Origin: Streptomyces smyrnaeus
GTDB lineage: Bacteria > Actinomycetota > Actinomycetes > Streptomycetales > Streptomycetaceae
Length of the DNA: 64,000 bases
Assembly (NCBI RefSeq): GCF_017676345.1
Contig: NZ_JAFFZM010000003.1
Coordinates: forward strand, 62,001 to 126,000
Reading direction: 5' to 3'
Made by a program: the position numbers and the translations under genes. Each line of letters begins with the position of its first letter. Within the stretch, counting starts at the first letter, position 1. Under the pieces are notes generated by a model that ran no database searches, had not been told where the DNA came from, and saw only the letters and a program-made list of their open reading frames with translations. Below are positions 47,718 through 58,267 of this stretch, piece by piece.

Positions 47718-48742
47718 GAGGCGGAGCCTCTCCGCGACGCGGAGGAGGCCCGCACGACGAGCCGCGGGGCGGTGGTGATCCGGCGCGCCGCCGTGGCGTC
47801 CTGGGCGAGCCGTTCGAGCAGCATCCGGGCCGCCGTCCGGCCGCGCTCCTCCGACCCCAGGTCGACGCTGGTGAGCGGAGGCCAGCCGGCGCGGGCCAGT
47901 TCGCTGTCGTCCATGCCGACGAGGGCCAGGTCCTCGGGTATGCGCAGCCCCCGCTCGTGCGCGGCCTGCCCGGCGCCGAGCGCGAGTTGGTCGTTGGCGC
48001 AGAAGACGGCGTCCGGGGCGGCGCCGGAGTCGAGCAGGTCCAGCATCGCCGCGCGGCCGGCCGCCAGTCCGAAGGAGGTGGCGCGCTCCAGCGCGGGCTC
48101 CGGCACGATGCCGTGGTCCGCCAGCGCCTTGAGGTAGCCCTGGCGGCGGTTGTGTCCCGGCACCGTGTCCAGCGGGCCGTTGAGGAAGGCGATGCGCTCT
48201 CTGCCCGTCTCCGCGAGGTGGGTGACGGCCAGCCGGGCGCCGGTCACCGAGTCGGCGGCGACGGCGTCCACCGGTACGTCGCCGGGCAGCGATCCGATGA
48301 CGACGACCGGGCCCGCGGCGGACTTGAGCACCTCGATATGTTCGGGCGTGATGCGGATGGGGCACAGGATGAGCCCGTCGCTGGTGCGGTCACCGAGGCT
48401 GCGTACGACGGCCAGTTCCTCCTCCAGGACGGCATCGGTCGAGTGCAGCAGCAGCCGGTAGCCGGCTGCCCTGGTGACGGCCTGGATCTGCCGGACCATC
48501 GCGACGTAGACGGGGTTGCCGATGTCCTGCATGGCGAACGTCAGCTGCTTGGTGCGGCCGCCCTTGAGGGACTGGGCCACGGCGTTGGGCACATAGCCGA
48601 GCTCGGCCGCCGCCCGCTCGACCCGCCGTACGGTCTCCGGGCGTGCGCCGACGCCGTTGAGGACCCGGGAGACCGAGGCGATCGAGACGCCCGCCCGTTC
48701 CGCGATGGACACGATGGTCGGTGGTCCGCCCTCAGGCATCAC
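47714..48742 (-). CDS. LacI-family transcriptional repressor
   Basis: A 342-residue regulator. The HTH and hinge are TIVSIAERAGVSIASVSRVLNG (about 9-30) and AVAQSLKGGRTKQL; the rest is the sugar-binding effector domain (FAMQDIGNPVYVAMVR, DGLILCPIR, VGMDDSELARAGWPPLTSVD). It heads the operon and probably represses it until the transported sugar or a breakdown product binds. GTG 48742 and ATG 48739 are both possible starts. Confidence 0.94.
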   Translation of the reverse strand: MMPEGGPPTIVSIAERAGVSIASVSRVLNGVGARPETVRRVERAAAELGYVPNAVAQSLKGGRTKQLTFAMQDIGNPVYVAMVRQIQAVTRAAGYRLLLHSTDAVLEEELAVVRSLGDRTSDGLILCPIRITPEHIEVLKSAAGPVVVIGSLPGDVPVDAVAADSVTGARLAVTHLAETGRERIAFLNGPLDTVPGHNRRQGYLKALADHGIVPEPALERATSFGLAAGRAAMLDLLDSGAAPDAVFCANDQLALGAGQAAHERGLRIPEDLALVGMDDSELARAGWPPLTSVDLGSEERGRTAARMLLERLAQDATAARRITTAPRLVVRASSASRRGSAS

Positions 48743-48775
48743 TGCTCGCCCCTTCGCGGTAGTGGCCGGGAATCG

Positions 48776-48811
48776 GCTGTAAACCTTTACAGCGACTGAA
48801 AACGTTTACAG
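48776..48811. promoter_or_regulatory. Two LacI-type operators in front of the glycohydrolase operon
   Basis: GCTGTAAACCTTTACAGC (48776-48793) is a perfect palindrome. CTGAAAACGTTTACAG (48796-48811) matches the same pattern with one mismatch; consensus CTGTAAAC(G)TTTACAG. Centres are 19 bases apart. They lie 34-69 bases upstream of lacI, the expected place for autoregulation. Confidence 0.85.
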
Positions 48812-48917
48812 ATAGTGGGGCCGGGCCTCCCGTACGTCAAGGGGTCGTGCACGCCGGATGTTCGCGGTCCCAAGGCGGGTCGCTGGGCGATCAGTTGTGG
48901 GCGGAACGAGTGCCCCC

Positions 48918-48955
48918 GATCGTCGAGAACGGCCTTCCTCTGATCGTGAACAGCC
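48918..48955. repeat. Imperfect direct repeat upstream of the P450 pair
   Basis: GATCGT-CGA-GAACGGCC (48918-48934) and GATCGTGAACAGCC (48942-48955) share GATCGT and GAACxGCC, 24 bases apart. They lie 66-103 bases before the P450 start and could be an activator site. Confidence 0.4.
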
Positions 48956-49020
48956 CTAGGCTGGGCACTAAGTGACACCTGCGAACGTCAAGTGCCGCAG
49001 CCAAAAGGGGAGTTACGACC

Positions 49021-50352
49021 GTGACCAGTCAGCCCCAGCCCTACCGGCCGGCCGCCGCACACGGCCCACCCGACTCGGAGCCCCGTACTCCGGAAGGCCG
49101 GGCCTGCCCCGCGTCCGCGGGCGGCGGCACCGCCCCGGGGCCGGTCCCGCTGATGGGCCCCCGGTTCCACACCGACCTGGAGGCGGTCTACCGGGACATG
49201 CGGCGCGACCATGGCCCCGTCGTCCCCGTCACCCTCCCCGGCGACGTCCCCGCCTGGCTGGTCATCGGCTACCGCGAGCTGTACCAGGTCACCGCCGACC
49301 CGGTGCTCTTCCCCCGCGACCAGGGGCTGTGGAACCAGTGGGACACCCTCCCCGAGGACTGGCCGCTGCGCCCGATGATCGGCACCCGGCAGCCCTCGGT
49401 CTACTTCACCGTCGGCGAGGAGCACCGCCGCCATCTGGCGATGGTCCAGTACGCGCTGGAGAGCGTGGACCGGATCGGACTGCGCCGCACCACCGAGGAG
49501 ATGGCCGACCGCCTCATCGACAGCTTCTGCGCCGTGGGCGAAACCGAGATCGTCTCCGCCTACGCCAAACCGCTGACGCTGCTCACCCTCGCCCGGATCC
49601 TGGGCTTCCCCGACTCCGACGGGCCCGAGCTGATCCGCTCCCTCACCGACATGGCCGACGGCGGGCCCGACGCGCTGGCCGGGTTCGAGCACGCACTGGC
49701 CCTCATGTCACGGCTGGTCGCCCGCAAGCAGACAGCGCCGGGCCCCGATGCGCTCTCCGCCATGCTGGCCCACCCCGAGGAGTTCACCGACGAGGCGTAC
49801 GTCCTCAATCTGATGGCCCTCACCTCCGCCGGTTTCCTGCCGACGGCCGACTGGATCGGCAACTCGGTGCGCCTCATGCTCACCGACGACCGGTTCGCCG
49901 CCTCGCTGACCGGTGGTCGCCACAGCATCCCGGAGGCCATGAACGAGGTGCTGTGGGAGGACACCCCCACCCAGATCCTCGCCGGCCGCTGGGCCGCGCG
50001 CGACACCCGGCTGGGCGGCCGCACCATCGCCCGGGGCGACATGCTGCTGCTCGGTCTCGCCGGAGCCAACGGCGACCCGGCGGCACACACCCCGCACAGC
50101 GCGAACGGCCTGCGCAACAGCAACTTCGCCCACTTCGCCTTCAGCCACGGCGAGTACCAGTGCCCCTTCCCGGCACAGGAGCTCGCCGAGATCATCGCCC
50201 GAACCGGCATCGAGGTGCTGCTCGACCGCCTCCCGGACCTCGAACTGGCCGTAGCGCCCCGCGCGCTGGCCCGTCGCCCCTCGCCCTTTCTGCGCGGCAT
50301 GACGGTGCTCCCCGTCCGGTTCGCCACCACACCCCCGTACGGAGGACGCTGA
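49021..50352 (+). CDS. CYP157-like cytochrome P450 lacking the ExxR arginine
   Basis: A 443-residue P450. The K-helix reads NEVLWEDTPTQ, so the otherwise near-invariant ExxR is EVLW. The haem-binding loop is FSHGEYQCPFPAQE, keeping the thiolate Cys but with PF in place of the usual xG. The I-helix lacks the normal AGxxT (SAGFLPTADW). These are known features of the CYP157 family, in which the loss of ExxR has been reported. GTG 49021 follows GGGGAG. Substrate and redox partner unknown. Confidence 0.88.
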   Translation: MTSQPQPYRPAAAHGPPDSEPRTPEGRACPASAGGGTAPGPVPLMGPRFHTDLEAVYRDMRRDHGPVVPVTLPGDVPAWLVIGYRELYQVTADPVLFPRDQGLWNQWDTLPEDWPLRPMIGTRQPSVYFTVGEEHRRHLAMVQYALESVDRIGLRRTTEEMADRLIDSFCAVGETEIVSAYAKPLTLLTLARILGFPDSDGPELIRSLTDMADGGPDALAGFEHALALMSRLVARKQTAPGPDALSAMLAHPEEFTDEAYVLNLMALTSAGFLPTADWIGNSVRLMLTDDRFAASLTGGRHSIPEAMNEVLWEDTPTQILAGRWAARDTRLGGRTIARGDMLLLGLAGANGDPAAHTPHSANGLRNSNFAHFAFSHGEYQCPFPAQELAEIIARTGIEVLLDRLPDLELAVAPRALARRPSPFLRGMTVLPVRFATTPPYGGR

Positions 50353-51677
50353 TGAACGGGAACGCACCGACCACGGCAAACGGCGCCCTTCCCGGCGGCG
50401 GGGCGGCGTCCGGCAGATGCCCGGCGGGTGGGGGAGCGGCTCCCGGCTCCCCGGGGTGCCCGATCGCCATCGATCCGCTCGTCGGCGCGCTCGCCGAGGA
50501 GACCGAGGCGCTGCGGACCGCCGGGCCGCTCGCCCGGATCGACCTCATGGGCGCCGAGGTGTGGACCGTCACCACCCACGCCCAGGCGCGCAAGCTGCTC
50601 ACCGACACCCGGCTGGTCAAGGACATCACCCGCTGGAACCTGTGGCGCAGCGGCGAGATCGACGAGAGCTGGCCGCTGATCGGCATGGTCGACGCGGGCC
50701 GCTCGATGTTCACCGTGGACGGCGCCGAGCACCGGCGGCTGCGCGTCAAGACGGCCCAGGCCCTCACCCCGCGTCGGCTGGAGGGGATCCGGCCCGTCGT
50801 CGAAGGGATCGCCGGTCGGCTGCTGGACGCGCTGGAGGCGCACGCCGCCCGGGCGCCCGAGGAGCCCGTCGACCTGAAATCGGCGTTCGCACAGCCACTG
50901 CCCATGTCGGTCGTCTGCTCCCTGATGGGCGTCGACCCGGAGCTGGAGCCACGGCTGCACCAGCTCTACGAGGCGTTCTTCTCCATGCTGACGCCGCAGG
51001 ACGAGCGGCTGGCCGTCATCCAGGAGCTGGACGACCTCTACGCGCAGATGGTCCGGCACAAGACCGCCACCCCGGGCGACGACCTCACCAGTGCCCTGAT
51101 CCTCGCCGACGAGGGCGGTGAGCCGCTGACCCCCGAGGAGGTGCGGGGCAACCTGGAGGCCATGGTCGCCGCCGGGCACGAGACCACGGTGACCTTGATC
51201 CTGTGCGCGGTACGGGCGCTGCTCACCCATCCGGACCAGCTGCAGCTCGTGCTCGACGGCGAGGTCGGCTGGGAGGCGGTCATCGAGGAGACGCTGCGGT
51301 GGGAGTCGCCCTCCACCCACCTCCTGATGCGGTTCGCGACCTCGGACATCGAGGTCGAGCAGACCGGCGTCGTCATCCGTACGGGGGAAGGGGTGGTGAT
51401 GTCCTACCGCGCCATCGGGAGGGACCGGGAGCAGCACGGTCAGGATGCGGACTGCTTCGATGTACGGCGCCCCGCGCCCATCCGGCACCTCGCCTTCGGG
51501 CACGGCCCGCACATCTGCCCCGGCGCCGGACTGTCCCGGCTGGAGGCATTGGTTGCCCTCCCGGCGCTGTTCGAGCGGTTTCCTGGGCTTTCGCCGGCCG
51601 TCCCGGTCACGGAGATCCGCAATCGTCCCGTTCTCACGCAGAACGAGTTGGAGTCGTTGCCGGTGCGGCTGCGGTAG
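50352..51677 (+). CDS. CYP154-like cytochrome P450
   Basis: A 441-residue P450 with all canonical motifs: MVAAGHETTVTL (I-helix), EETLRWESPST (ExxR) and LAFGHGPHICPGAGLSRLE (haem Cys). CYP157 and CYP154 genes commonly occur as pairs in Streptomyces, often in conservon (cvn) operons, but no conservon genes lie upstream here. ATG 50352 overlaps the CYP157-like stop by one base. The first 40 residues are a Gly/Ala-rich leader. Confidence 0.9.
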   Translation: MNGNAPTTANGALPGGGAASGRCPAGGGAAPGSPGCPIAIDPLVGALAEETEALRTAGPLARIDLMGAEVWTVTTHAQARKLLTDTRLVKDITRWNLWRSGEIDESWPLIGMVDAGRSMFTVDGAEHRRLRVKTAQALTPRRLEGIRPVVEGIAGRLLDALEAHAARAPEEPVDLKSAFAQPLPMSVVCSLMGVDPELEPRLHQLYEAFFSMLTPQDERLAVIQELDDLYAQMVRHKTATPGDDLTSALILADEGGEPLTPEEVRGNLEAMVAAGHETTVTLILCAVRALLTHPDQLQLVLDGEVGWEAVIEETLRWESPSTHLLMRFATSDIEVEQTGVVIRTGEGVVMSYRAIGRDREQHGQDADCFDVRRPAPIRHLAFGHGPHICPGAGLSRLEALVALPALFERFPGLSPAVPVTEIRNRPVLTQNELESLPVRLR

Positions 51678-52114
51678 CCCTCGCGCTGCTGAGGGGGCGC
51701 CCCTGCCTGTCCGTCGCAATGCGGAGTACGGGCGCTGTGACCTGGTTCATGGCGCTCCGAAAGGGGTGGCTGCATGATCCGCGTGTTACCCGGCGGTTTC
51801 ATCTCGCGTGGCGCTGGGCAGTAGTCCGTAACGCCGCCGGCAACGACGCCTGCGCGCGAGTCAAAGCCGCTCATCACCCGGGGCCACCCACCCCGAACCC
51901 TCTGTGCAGGACTCCTCCGGTCCCATAAGGACCATCCCGCGTCGGCGCGCTGACACAGTCGCGCCCGCGTTCGCATGGTGAGATGCGTCTTCCACTTTCC
52001 GGGAAGTCCGCCACCATGTAACCTGCACGAAAATTTCTGCACGATCTTTTTGCCATATGAGGGCCAACGTCGTCCCTCGGTACGTACCACTGCCACGAGA
52101 CGACGGGAGAGCCG
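51678..52114. other. 437-base non-coding region between the P450 pair and gltB
   Basis: No convincing gene is seen. A short palindrome (AGGGG-GCG-CCCCT, 51692-51704) follows the P450 gene and could end its transcript. AT-rich patches at about 52018-52060 carry the probable gltB promoter and regulatory sites. The rest is featureless. Confidence 0.6.
52018..52044 (+). promoter_or_regulatory. GlnR-like half-box and CTGCACGA direct repeat before gltB
   Basis: GTAAC-N6-GAAAA (52018-52033) matches one half of the streptomycete GlnR box (GTnAC-N6-GAAAC). CTGCACGA occurs at 52023-52030 and again at 52037-52044, 14 bases apart. CATATG (52054-52059) could be a -10 element. Together they suggest nitrogen control of gltBD, though the second GlnR half-box is not evident. 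Confidence 0.5.
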
Positions 52115-55100
52115 ATGCGTGCTGTGCCTACAGCGGATTGGGCCGCCCACCGCCCTGCCAAGCAGGGCATGTACGACCCCCGATACGAGCACGACGCCTG
52201 CGGCGTCGGCTTCGTGGCGACCCTGACCGGCGAGCCCAGCCACCAGCTGGTCGAAAAGGCGCTGACCGTGCTCCGCAACCTCGAGCACCGGGGCGCCACC
52301 GGCTCCGACCCGGACACCGGTGACGGCGCCGGCATCCTGTTGCAGGTCCCCGACGCCTTCCTGCGCGAGAACGTCCCCTTCGCCCTGCCCGAGCCGGGCT
52401 CCTACGCCGTGGGCACCGCCTTCCTGCCGCACGAGGAGGACGACCCGCAGGCCACCTCGGCCGCCGTCTCGCACATCGAGACGCTGGCGTCCGAGGAGGG
52501 GCTGACCGTGCTCGGCTGGCGCGAGGTGCCCGTCGCTCCCGAACTGCTGGGCCCCGGCGCCCGCGCCACCATGCCCACGTTCCGCCAGCTGTTCGTCGCC
52601 GACACAGCCGGCCAGCGCAGCGACATCGCCCTCGACCGGCTGGCGTTCGTGCTGCGCAAGCGCGCCGAGCGCGAGGCCGGCGTCTACTTCCCCTCGCTGT
52701 CCGCCCGCACCCTGGTCTACAAGGGCATGCTGACGACCGGGCAGCTGGAGCCGTTCTTCCCCGACCTGTCGGACCGCCGCTTCGCCACCGCCATCGCGCT
52801 GGTGCACTCGCGCTTCTCCACCAACACCTTCCCGAGCTGGCCGCTGGCCCACCCCTACCGGTTCGTCGCGCACAACGGTGAGATCAACACCGTGCAGGGC
52901 AATCGCAACTGGATGCGCGCCCGCGAGTCGCAGCTCGCCTCCGAGCTGTTCAGCCGCGAGCACGACGGGGGCCACGAGACCCTGGAGCGGATCTTCCCCG
53001 TCTGCACGGAGGGCGCCTCCGACTCGGCGACCTTCGACGAGGTGCTGGAGCTGCTGCACCTGGGTGGGCGTTCGCTGCCGCACTCGGTGCTGATGATGGT
53101 GCCCGAGGCCTGGGAGAGCGCCGAGTCGCAGGACTCCATGGACCCCGCGCGCAGGGCCTTCTACCAGTACCACTCGAACATGATGGAGCCCTGGGACGGC
53201 CCCGCCTGCGTCACCTTCACCGACGGCACCCAGGTCGGCGCCGTTCTCGACCGCAACGGGTTGCGTCCGGGCCGGTACTGGGTCACCGACGACGGGCTGG
53301 TCGTCCTCGCCTCCGAGGTCGGCGTCCTCGACATCGACCCGGCGAAGGTCGTGCGCAAGGGCCGCCTGCAGCCCGGCCGGATGTTCCTGGTGGACACCGC
53401 CGAGAAGCGCATCATCGAGGACGACGAGATCAAGGCGCAGCTGGCCGCCGAGCACCCGTACCAGGAGTGGCTGGAAGCCGGCCTCATCGAGCTGGCCGAC
53501 CTGCCCGAGCGCGAGCACATCGTGCACACCCACGCCTCGGTCACCCGCCGCCAGCAGACCTTCGGCTACACCGAGGAGGAGCTGCGCGTCCTGCTCGCCC
53601 CGATGGCCCGCACCGGCGCCGAGCCGATCGGCTCGATGGGCACCGACTCGCCCATCGCGGCGCTCTCCGAGCGGCCCCGGCTGATCTTCGACTACTTCAC
53701 CCAGCTGTTCGCGCAGGTCACCAACCCGCCGCTGGACGCGATCCGCGAGGAGCTGGTCACCTCGCTGCACTCGCCGCTGGGCCCGCAGGGCAACCTGCTG
53801 GACCCGACCGCGGCCTCCTGCCGCAGCGTGACGCTGCCGTTCCCCGTCATCGACAACGACGAGCTGGCCAAGCTCATCCACATCAACGCCGACGGCGACC
53901 TGCCGGGCTTCAAGTCCGCCACGCTCTCCGGGCTCTACCGCGTCGCCGAAGGAGGGGACGGCCTCGCGGCCCGTATCGAGCAGATCTGTGCGGAGGCCGA
54001 CGCGGCGATCGAATCCGGGGCCCGGCTCATCGTGCTGTCCGACCGCCACTCGGACGCCGAGCACGCGCCGATCCCGTCGCTGCTGCTCACCTCCGCCGTG
54101 CACCACCACCTCATCCGCACCAAGCAGCGCACCCAGGTGGGCCTGCTGGTGGAGGCCGGTGACGTCCGCGAGGTGCACCACGTGGCGCTGCTCATCGGCT
54201 ACGGCGCCGCCGCGGTCAACCCCTACCTGGCCATGGAGTCCGTCGAGGACCTGGTACGCGCCGGTACCTTCCTGCCCGGCACCGGGGGCACCTCGGCGAC
54301 CGATTCGGGGGAAGGGCTCGAACCCGAGCAGGCCATCCGCAATCTGATCTACGCGCTGGGCAAGGGCGTGCTGAAGGTGATGTCCAAGATGGGCATCTCC
54401 ACCGTCGCCTCCTACCGCGGCGCGCAGGTATTCGAGGCCGTCGGCCTGGACGAGGAGTTCGTCGACCGCTACTTCCACGGCACCACCACCAAGATCGGCG
54501 GCGCCGGCCTCGACGTCATCGCCCAGGAGGTCGCCGCCCGGCACGCCAAGGCGTACCCCTCCTCCGGCATCGCGCCCGCGCACCGGCTGCTGGACATCGG
54601 CGGCGAGTACCAGTGGCGCCGCGAGGGCGAACCCCACCTGTTCGACCCGGAGACCGTCTTCCGCCTCCAGCACTCCACCCGCCAGCGCCGCTACGACATC
54701 TTCAAGCAGTACACCCGGCGGGTGGACGAGCAGTCCGAGCGGCTGATGACGCTGCGCGGCCTGTTCTCCTTCAAGAGCGGCCGCCCCTCGATCCCCGTCG
54801 AGGAGGTCGAGTCCGCCGACGAGATCGTCAAGCGGTTCTCCACCGGCGCCATGTCGTACGGCTCCATCTCCCAGGAGGCGCACGAGACGCTGGCCATCGC
54901 CATGAACCAGCTCGGCGGCAAGTCCAACACCGGTGAGGGCGGCGAGGACCCCGAGCGGCTCTACGACCCCTCCCGGCGGTCCGCGATCAAGCAGGTCGCC
55001 TCCGGCCGGTTCGGCGTCACCTCCGAATACCTCGTCAACGCCGACGACATCCAGATCAAGATGGCCCAGGGCGCCAAGCCCGGTGAGGGCGGCCAGCTGC

Positions 55101-56770
55101 CCGGCCACAAGGTCTACCCGTGGGTGGCCAGGACCCGGCACTCCACACCCGGCGTCGGCCTCATCTCGCCCCCGCCGCACCACGACATCTACTCCATCGA
55201 GGACCTCGCCCAGCTCATCCACGACCTGAAGAACGCCAACCCGGCAGCCCGCGTCCATGTGAAGCTGGTCTCCGAGGTCGGCGTCGGCACGGTCGCGGCG
55301 GGCGTGTCCAAGGCGCACGCGGACGTCGTGCTCATCTCCGGACACGACGGCGGCACCGGAGCCTCCCCGCTCACCTCGCTCAAGCACGCGGGCGGCCCCT
55401 GGGAACTGGGCCTGGCCGAGACGCAGCAGACACTGCTGCTCAACGGATTGCGCGACCGGATCGTCGTGCAGACCGACGGCCAGCTCAAGACCGGCCGCGA
55501 CGTGGTCATCGCCGCGCTGCTGGGCGCCGAGGAGTTCGGCTTCGCCACCGCGCCGCTGGTCGTCTCCGGCTGCGTCATGATGCGCGTCTGCCACCTGGAC
55601 ACCTGCCCCGTCGGCATCGCCACCCAGAACCCGGTACTGCGCGAGCGCTACAGCGGCAAGGCCGAGTACGTCGTCAACTTCTTCCGGTTCATCGCCGAAG
55701 AGGTCCGCGAACTCCTCGCCGAACTGGGCTTCCGCACCCTGGACGAGGCCATCGGGCACACCGAACTCCTCGACACCTCGCGCGCCGTGGACCACTGGAA
55801 GGCCCAGGGATTCGACCTGGCACCGCTGCTGCATGTGCCCGAGCTGCCCGAGGGCGCCGTGCTGCACCAGGCCGTCCCCCAGGACCACGGACTGGAGAAG
55901 GCGCTCGACAACCAGCTCATCAAGCTGGCCGCCGACGCGCTGCAGGCCGACACCGCCGAACAGGCGGAGCCCGTCCGCGCCCAGGTCGCGATCCGCAACG
56001 TCAACCGGACCGTCGGCACCATGCTCGGGCACGAGGTCACCAAGAAGTTCGGCGGCGCCGGACTGCCCGACGACACCATCGACATCACCTTCACCGGCTC
56101 CGCCGGCCAGTCGTTCGGCGCCTTCGTCCCGCGCGGCATCACCCTGCGGCTGGAGGGCGACGCCAACGACTACGTCGGCAAGGGCCTCTCCGGCGGTCGC
56201 CTGGTCGTCCGCCCCGACCGGGGCGCCGACCACCTGGCCGAGTTCTCCGCCATCGCGGGCAACACCCTCGCCTACGGCGCCACCGGCGGCGAGATCTTCC
56301 TGCGCGGCCGGGTCGGCGAACGCTTCTGCGTCCGCAACTCCGGCGCACTGGTCGTCTCCGAGGGCGTGGGCGACCACGGCTGCGAGTACATGACCGGCGG
56401 CGCGGCCGTCGTCCTGGGCACCACGGGCCGCAACTTCGGCGCCGGAATGTCCGGCGGCACCGCCTACGTCATCGACCTCGACCTGGCCAACGTCAACGCC
56501 GGACTGCGCGGCGCCGTCGAGGAGCTGACCGACGACGACAAGGCGTGGCTGCACGAGATCGTGCGCCGCCACCAGGAGGAGACCGGCTCCACCGTGGCCG
56601 CCAAGCTCCTCGCCGACTGGGACGGACCCGACGGAGCGCTCAGCCGCTTCAGCAAGGTCCTGCCCGCCACGTACAAGGCTGTGCTCGCCGCCAAGGACGC
56701 CGCCGAGCGAGCGGGGCTCAGTGAGTCCGAGACCCACGAGAAGATGATGGAGGCGGCGACCAATGGCTGA
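52115..56770 (+). CDS. gltB: Glutamate synthase (GOGAT) large subunit
   Basis: A 1551-residue enzyme. After a 28-residue propeptide the nucleophile is Cys29 in [10 protein letters not shown], the class II glutaminase. GDGAGILLQ and [17 protein letters not shown] follow. The synthase domain has the FMN-binding (beta-alpha)8 barrel ([37 protein letters not shown]) and the [3Fe-4S] cysteines in [21 protein letters not shown]-type beta-helix ends it. Residues about 723-734 are a probable small insertion. ATG 52115; overlaps gltD by 8 bases. Confidence 0.96.
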   Translation: MRAVPTADWAAHRPAKQGMYDPRYEHDACGVGFVATLTGEPSHQLVEKALTVLRNLEHRGATGSDPDTGDGAGILLQVPDAFLRENVPFALPEPGSYAVGTAFLPHEEDDPQATSAAVSHIETLASEEGLTVLGWREVPVAPELLGPGARATMPTFRQLFVADTAGQRSDIALDRLAFVLRKRAEREAGVYFPSLSARTLVYKGMLTTGQLEPFFPDLSDRRFATAIALVHSRFSTNTFPSWPLAHPYRFVAHNGEINTVQGNRNWMRARESQLASELFSREHDGGHETLERIFPVCTEGASDSATFDEVLELLHLGGRSLPHSVLMMVPEAWESAESQDSMDPARRAFYQYHSNMMEPWDGPACVTFTDGTQVGAVLDRNGLRPGRYWVTDDGLVVLASEVGVLDIDPAKVVRKGRLQPGRMFLVDTAEKRIIEDDEIKAQLAAEHPYQEWLEAGLIELADLPEREHIVHTHASVTRRQQTFGYTEEELRVLLAPMARTGAEPIGSMGTDSPIAALSERPRLIFDYFTQLFAQVTNPPLDAIREELVTSLHSPLGPQGNLLDPTAASCRSVTLPFPVIDNDELAKLIHINADGDLPGFKSATLSGLYRVAEGGDGLAARIEQICAEADAAIESGARLIVLSDRHSDAEHAPIPSLLLTSAVHHHLIRTKQRTQVGLLVEAGDVREVHHVALLIGYGAAAVNPYLAMESVEDLVRAGTFLPGTGGTSATDSGEGLEPEQAIRNLIYALGKGVLKVMSKMGISTVASYRGAQVFEAVGLDEEFVDRYFHGTTTKIGGAGLDVIAQEVAARHAKAYPSSGIAPAHRLLDIGGEYQWRREGEPHLFDPETVFRLQHSTRQRRYDIFKQYTRRVDEQSERLMTLRGLFSFKSGRPSIPVEEVESADEIVKRFSTGAMSYGSISQEAHETLAIAMNQLGGKSNTGEGGEDPERLYDPSRRSAIKQVASGRFGVTSEYLVNADDIQIKMAQGAKPGEGGQLPGHKVYPWVARTRHSTPGVGLISPPPHHDIYSIEDLAQLIHDLKNANPAARVHVKLVSEVGVGTVAAGVSKAHADVVLISGHDGGTGASPLTSLKHAGGPWELGLAETQQTLLLNGLRDRIVVQTDGQLKTGRDVVIAALLGAEEFGFATAPLVVSGCVMMRVCHLDTCPVGIATQNPVLRERYSGKAEYVVNFFRFIAEEVRELLAELGFRTLDEAIGHTELLDTSRAVDHWKAQGFDLAPLLHVPELPEGAVLHQAVPQDHGLEKALDNQLIKLAADALQADTAEQAEPVRAQVAIRNVNRTVGTMLGHEVTKKFGGAGLPDDTIDITFTGSAGQSFGAFVPRGITLRLEGDANDYVGKGLSGGRLVVRPDRGADHLAEFSAIAGNTLAYGATGGEIFLRGRVGERFCVRNSGALVVSEGVGDHGCEYMTGGAAVVLGTTGRNFGAGMSGGTAYVIDLDLANVNAGLRGAVEELTDDDKAWLHEIVRRHQEETGSTVAAKLLADWDGPDGALSRFSKVLPATYKAVLAAKDAAERAGLSESETHEKMMEAATNG
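54281..54316 (+). repeat. Probable 36-bp in-frame insertion in gltB
   Basis: Twelve codons ([12 protein letters not shown]) lie between GTFLPG and [11 protein letters not shown], a place where related GltB proteins as I recall run almost directly from one to the other. Gly/Ser/Thr-rich and unlike the flanks. Recollection of the family is the only comparison available. Confidence 0.4.
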
Positions 56771-58229
56771 CCCCAAGGGCTTCCTGAACACCGACCGCGA
56801 GGTCGCCGAGACCCGCCCGGTCGAGGAGCGGGTCAAGGACTGGAACGAGGTCTACGTACCCGGCTCCCTGCTGCCCATCATCAGCAAGCAGGCCGGGCGC
56901 TGCATGGACTGCGGCATCCCCTTCTGCCACAACGGCTGTCCGCTGGGCAACCTCATCCCCGAGTGGAACGACTACGCCTACCGCGGAGACTGGGAGGCCG
57001 CGAGCGAGCGGCTGCACGCGACCAACAACTTCCCCGAGTTCACCGGTCGCCTCTGCCCCGCGCCCTGCGAGTCGGCGTGTGTGCTGGGCATCAACCAGCC
57101 CGCCGTCACCATCAAGAACGTCGAGGTCTCCATCATCGACAAGGCGTGGGAGACCGGCGGCGTCACCCCGCAGCCCCCCGAGCGGCTGAGCGGCAAGACC
57201 GTCGCCGTCATCGGCTCCGGCCCCTCAGGGCTGGCCGCGGCCCAGCAGCTCACCCGGGCCGGCCACACGGTCGCCGTCTACGAGCGCGCCGACCGCATCG
57301 GCGGACTGCTGCGCTACGGCATCCCCGAGTTCAAGATGGAGAAGCGGCACATCAACCGCCGTATCGAGCAGATGCGCGCGGAGGGCACCAAGTTCCGCAC
57401 CGGTGTCGAGATCGGCCGCGACATCGACGCGCAGAAGCTGCGCAAGCGGTACGACGCGGTCGTCATCGCCGCGGGCGCCACCACGGCACGCGACCTGCCC
57501 GTACCCGGCCGCGAGCTGAACGGCATCCACCAGGCGATGGAGTACCTGCCGCTGTCCAACAAGGTGCAGGAGGGCGACTTCGTCACGCCCCCCATCACCG
57601 CCGAGGGCAAGCATGTCGTGGTCATCGGCGGCGGCGACACCGGCGCCGACTGCGTCGGCACCGCACACCGGCAGGGCGCGGCCTCCGTCACCCAGCTGGA
57701 GATCATGCCCAAGCCGGGCGAGGAGCGGGACCCGGCCCGCCAGCCGTGGCCGACCTTCCCCATGCTCTACAAGGTGACCTCCGCACACGAGGAGGGCGGC
57801 GAGCGGATCTACTCCGTCAACACCACCCACTTCGAGGGTGATGAGGACGGCAACGTGCAGTGGCTGCACCTGGTCGAGGTCGAGATGGTGGACGGCAAGC
57901 TGGAGCCCAAGCCCGGAACGGAGCGGAAGATCCCCGCCCAACTGGTCACCCTCGCCATGGGCTTCACCGGCGTCGACCGGGAGAACGGCCTGGTCGAGCA
58001 GTTCGGCGTGGAACTCGACGCCCGCGGCAACATCGCCAGGGACGGCGACTACGCCACCAACGTCGCCGGCGTCTACGTCGCCGGCGACGCCGGCCGCGGT
58101 CAGTCCCTCATCGTCTGGGCCATCGCCGAAGGCCGCTCCGCCGCCAAGGCCGTCGACCGCTACCTCACCGGCGAGTCCAGCACCCTCCACGCCCCGGTCC
58201 GCCCCACGGACCGCGCGCTGACGGTGTAG
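56763..58229 (+). CDS. gltD: Glutamate synthase small subunit
   Basis: A 488-residue NADPH-dehydrogenase subunit. The N-terminus has two Cys clusters ([23 protein letters not shown] and [14 protein letters not shown]) for [4Fe-4S] centres. An FAD site ([21 protein letters not shown], about 144-164) and an NADPH site ([22 protein letters not shown]) follow, then [21 protein letters not shown] 56763 overlaps gltB, so the two subunits are made together. Confidence 0.97.
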   Translation: MADPKGFLNTDREVAETRPVEERVKDWNEVYVPGSLLPIISKQAGRCMDCGIPFCHNGCPLGNLIPEWNDYAYRGDWEAASERLHATNNFPEFTGRLCPAPCESACVLGINQPAVTIKNVEVSIIDKAWETGGVTPQPPERLSGKTVAVIGSGPSGLAAAQQLTRAGHTVAVYERADRIGGLLRYGIPEFKMEKRHINRRIEQMRAEGTKFRTGVEIGRDIDAQKLRKRYDAVVIAAGATTARDLPVPGRELNGIHQAMEYLPLSNKVQEGDFVTPPITAEGKHVVVIGGGDTGADCVGTAHRQGAASVTQLEIMPKPGEERDPARQPWPTFPMLYKVTSAHEEGGERIYSVNTTHFEGDEDGNVQWLHLVEVEMVDGKLEPKPGTERKIPAQLVTLAMGFTGVDRENGLVEQFGVELDARGNIARDGDYATNVAGVYVAGDAGRGQSLIVWAIAEGRSAAKAVDRYLTGESSTLHAPVRPTDRALTV

Positions 58230-58267
58230 CTTCCTTCGGAACTTCCGTACAAGGGCGTACGGACGAC

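Noticed and set aside
37350..48742. ADP-ribosylglycohydrolase cluster as a DarT/DarG-like toxin-antitoxin or DraT/DraG nitrogenase control system
   Set aside because: No ADP-ribosyltransferase, macrodomain or nitrogenase gene is nearby; the linked genes are sugar-import and CoA-metabolism genes.
51440..56836. A 1798-codon open frame on the minus strand opposite gltB
   Set aside because: It is the antisense shadow of gltB created by GC-rich third positions: it has repetitive Gly/Val/Asp/Gln composition and no recognisable domain.
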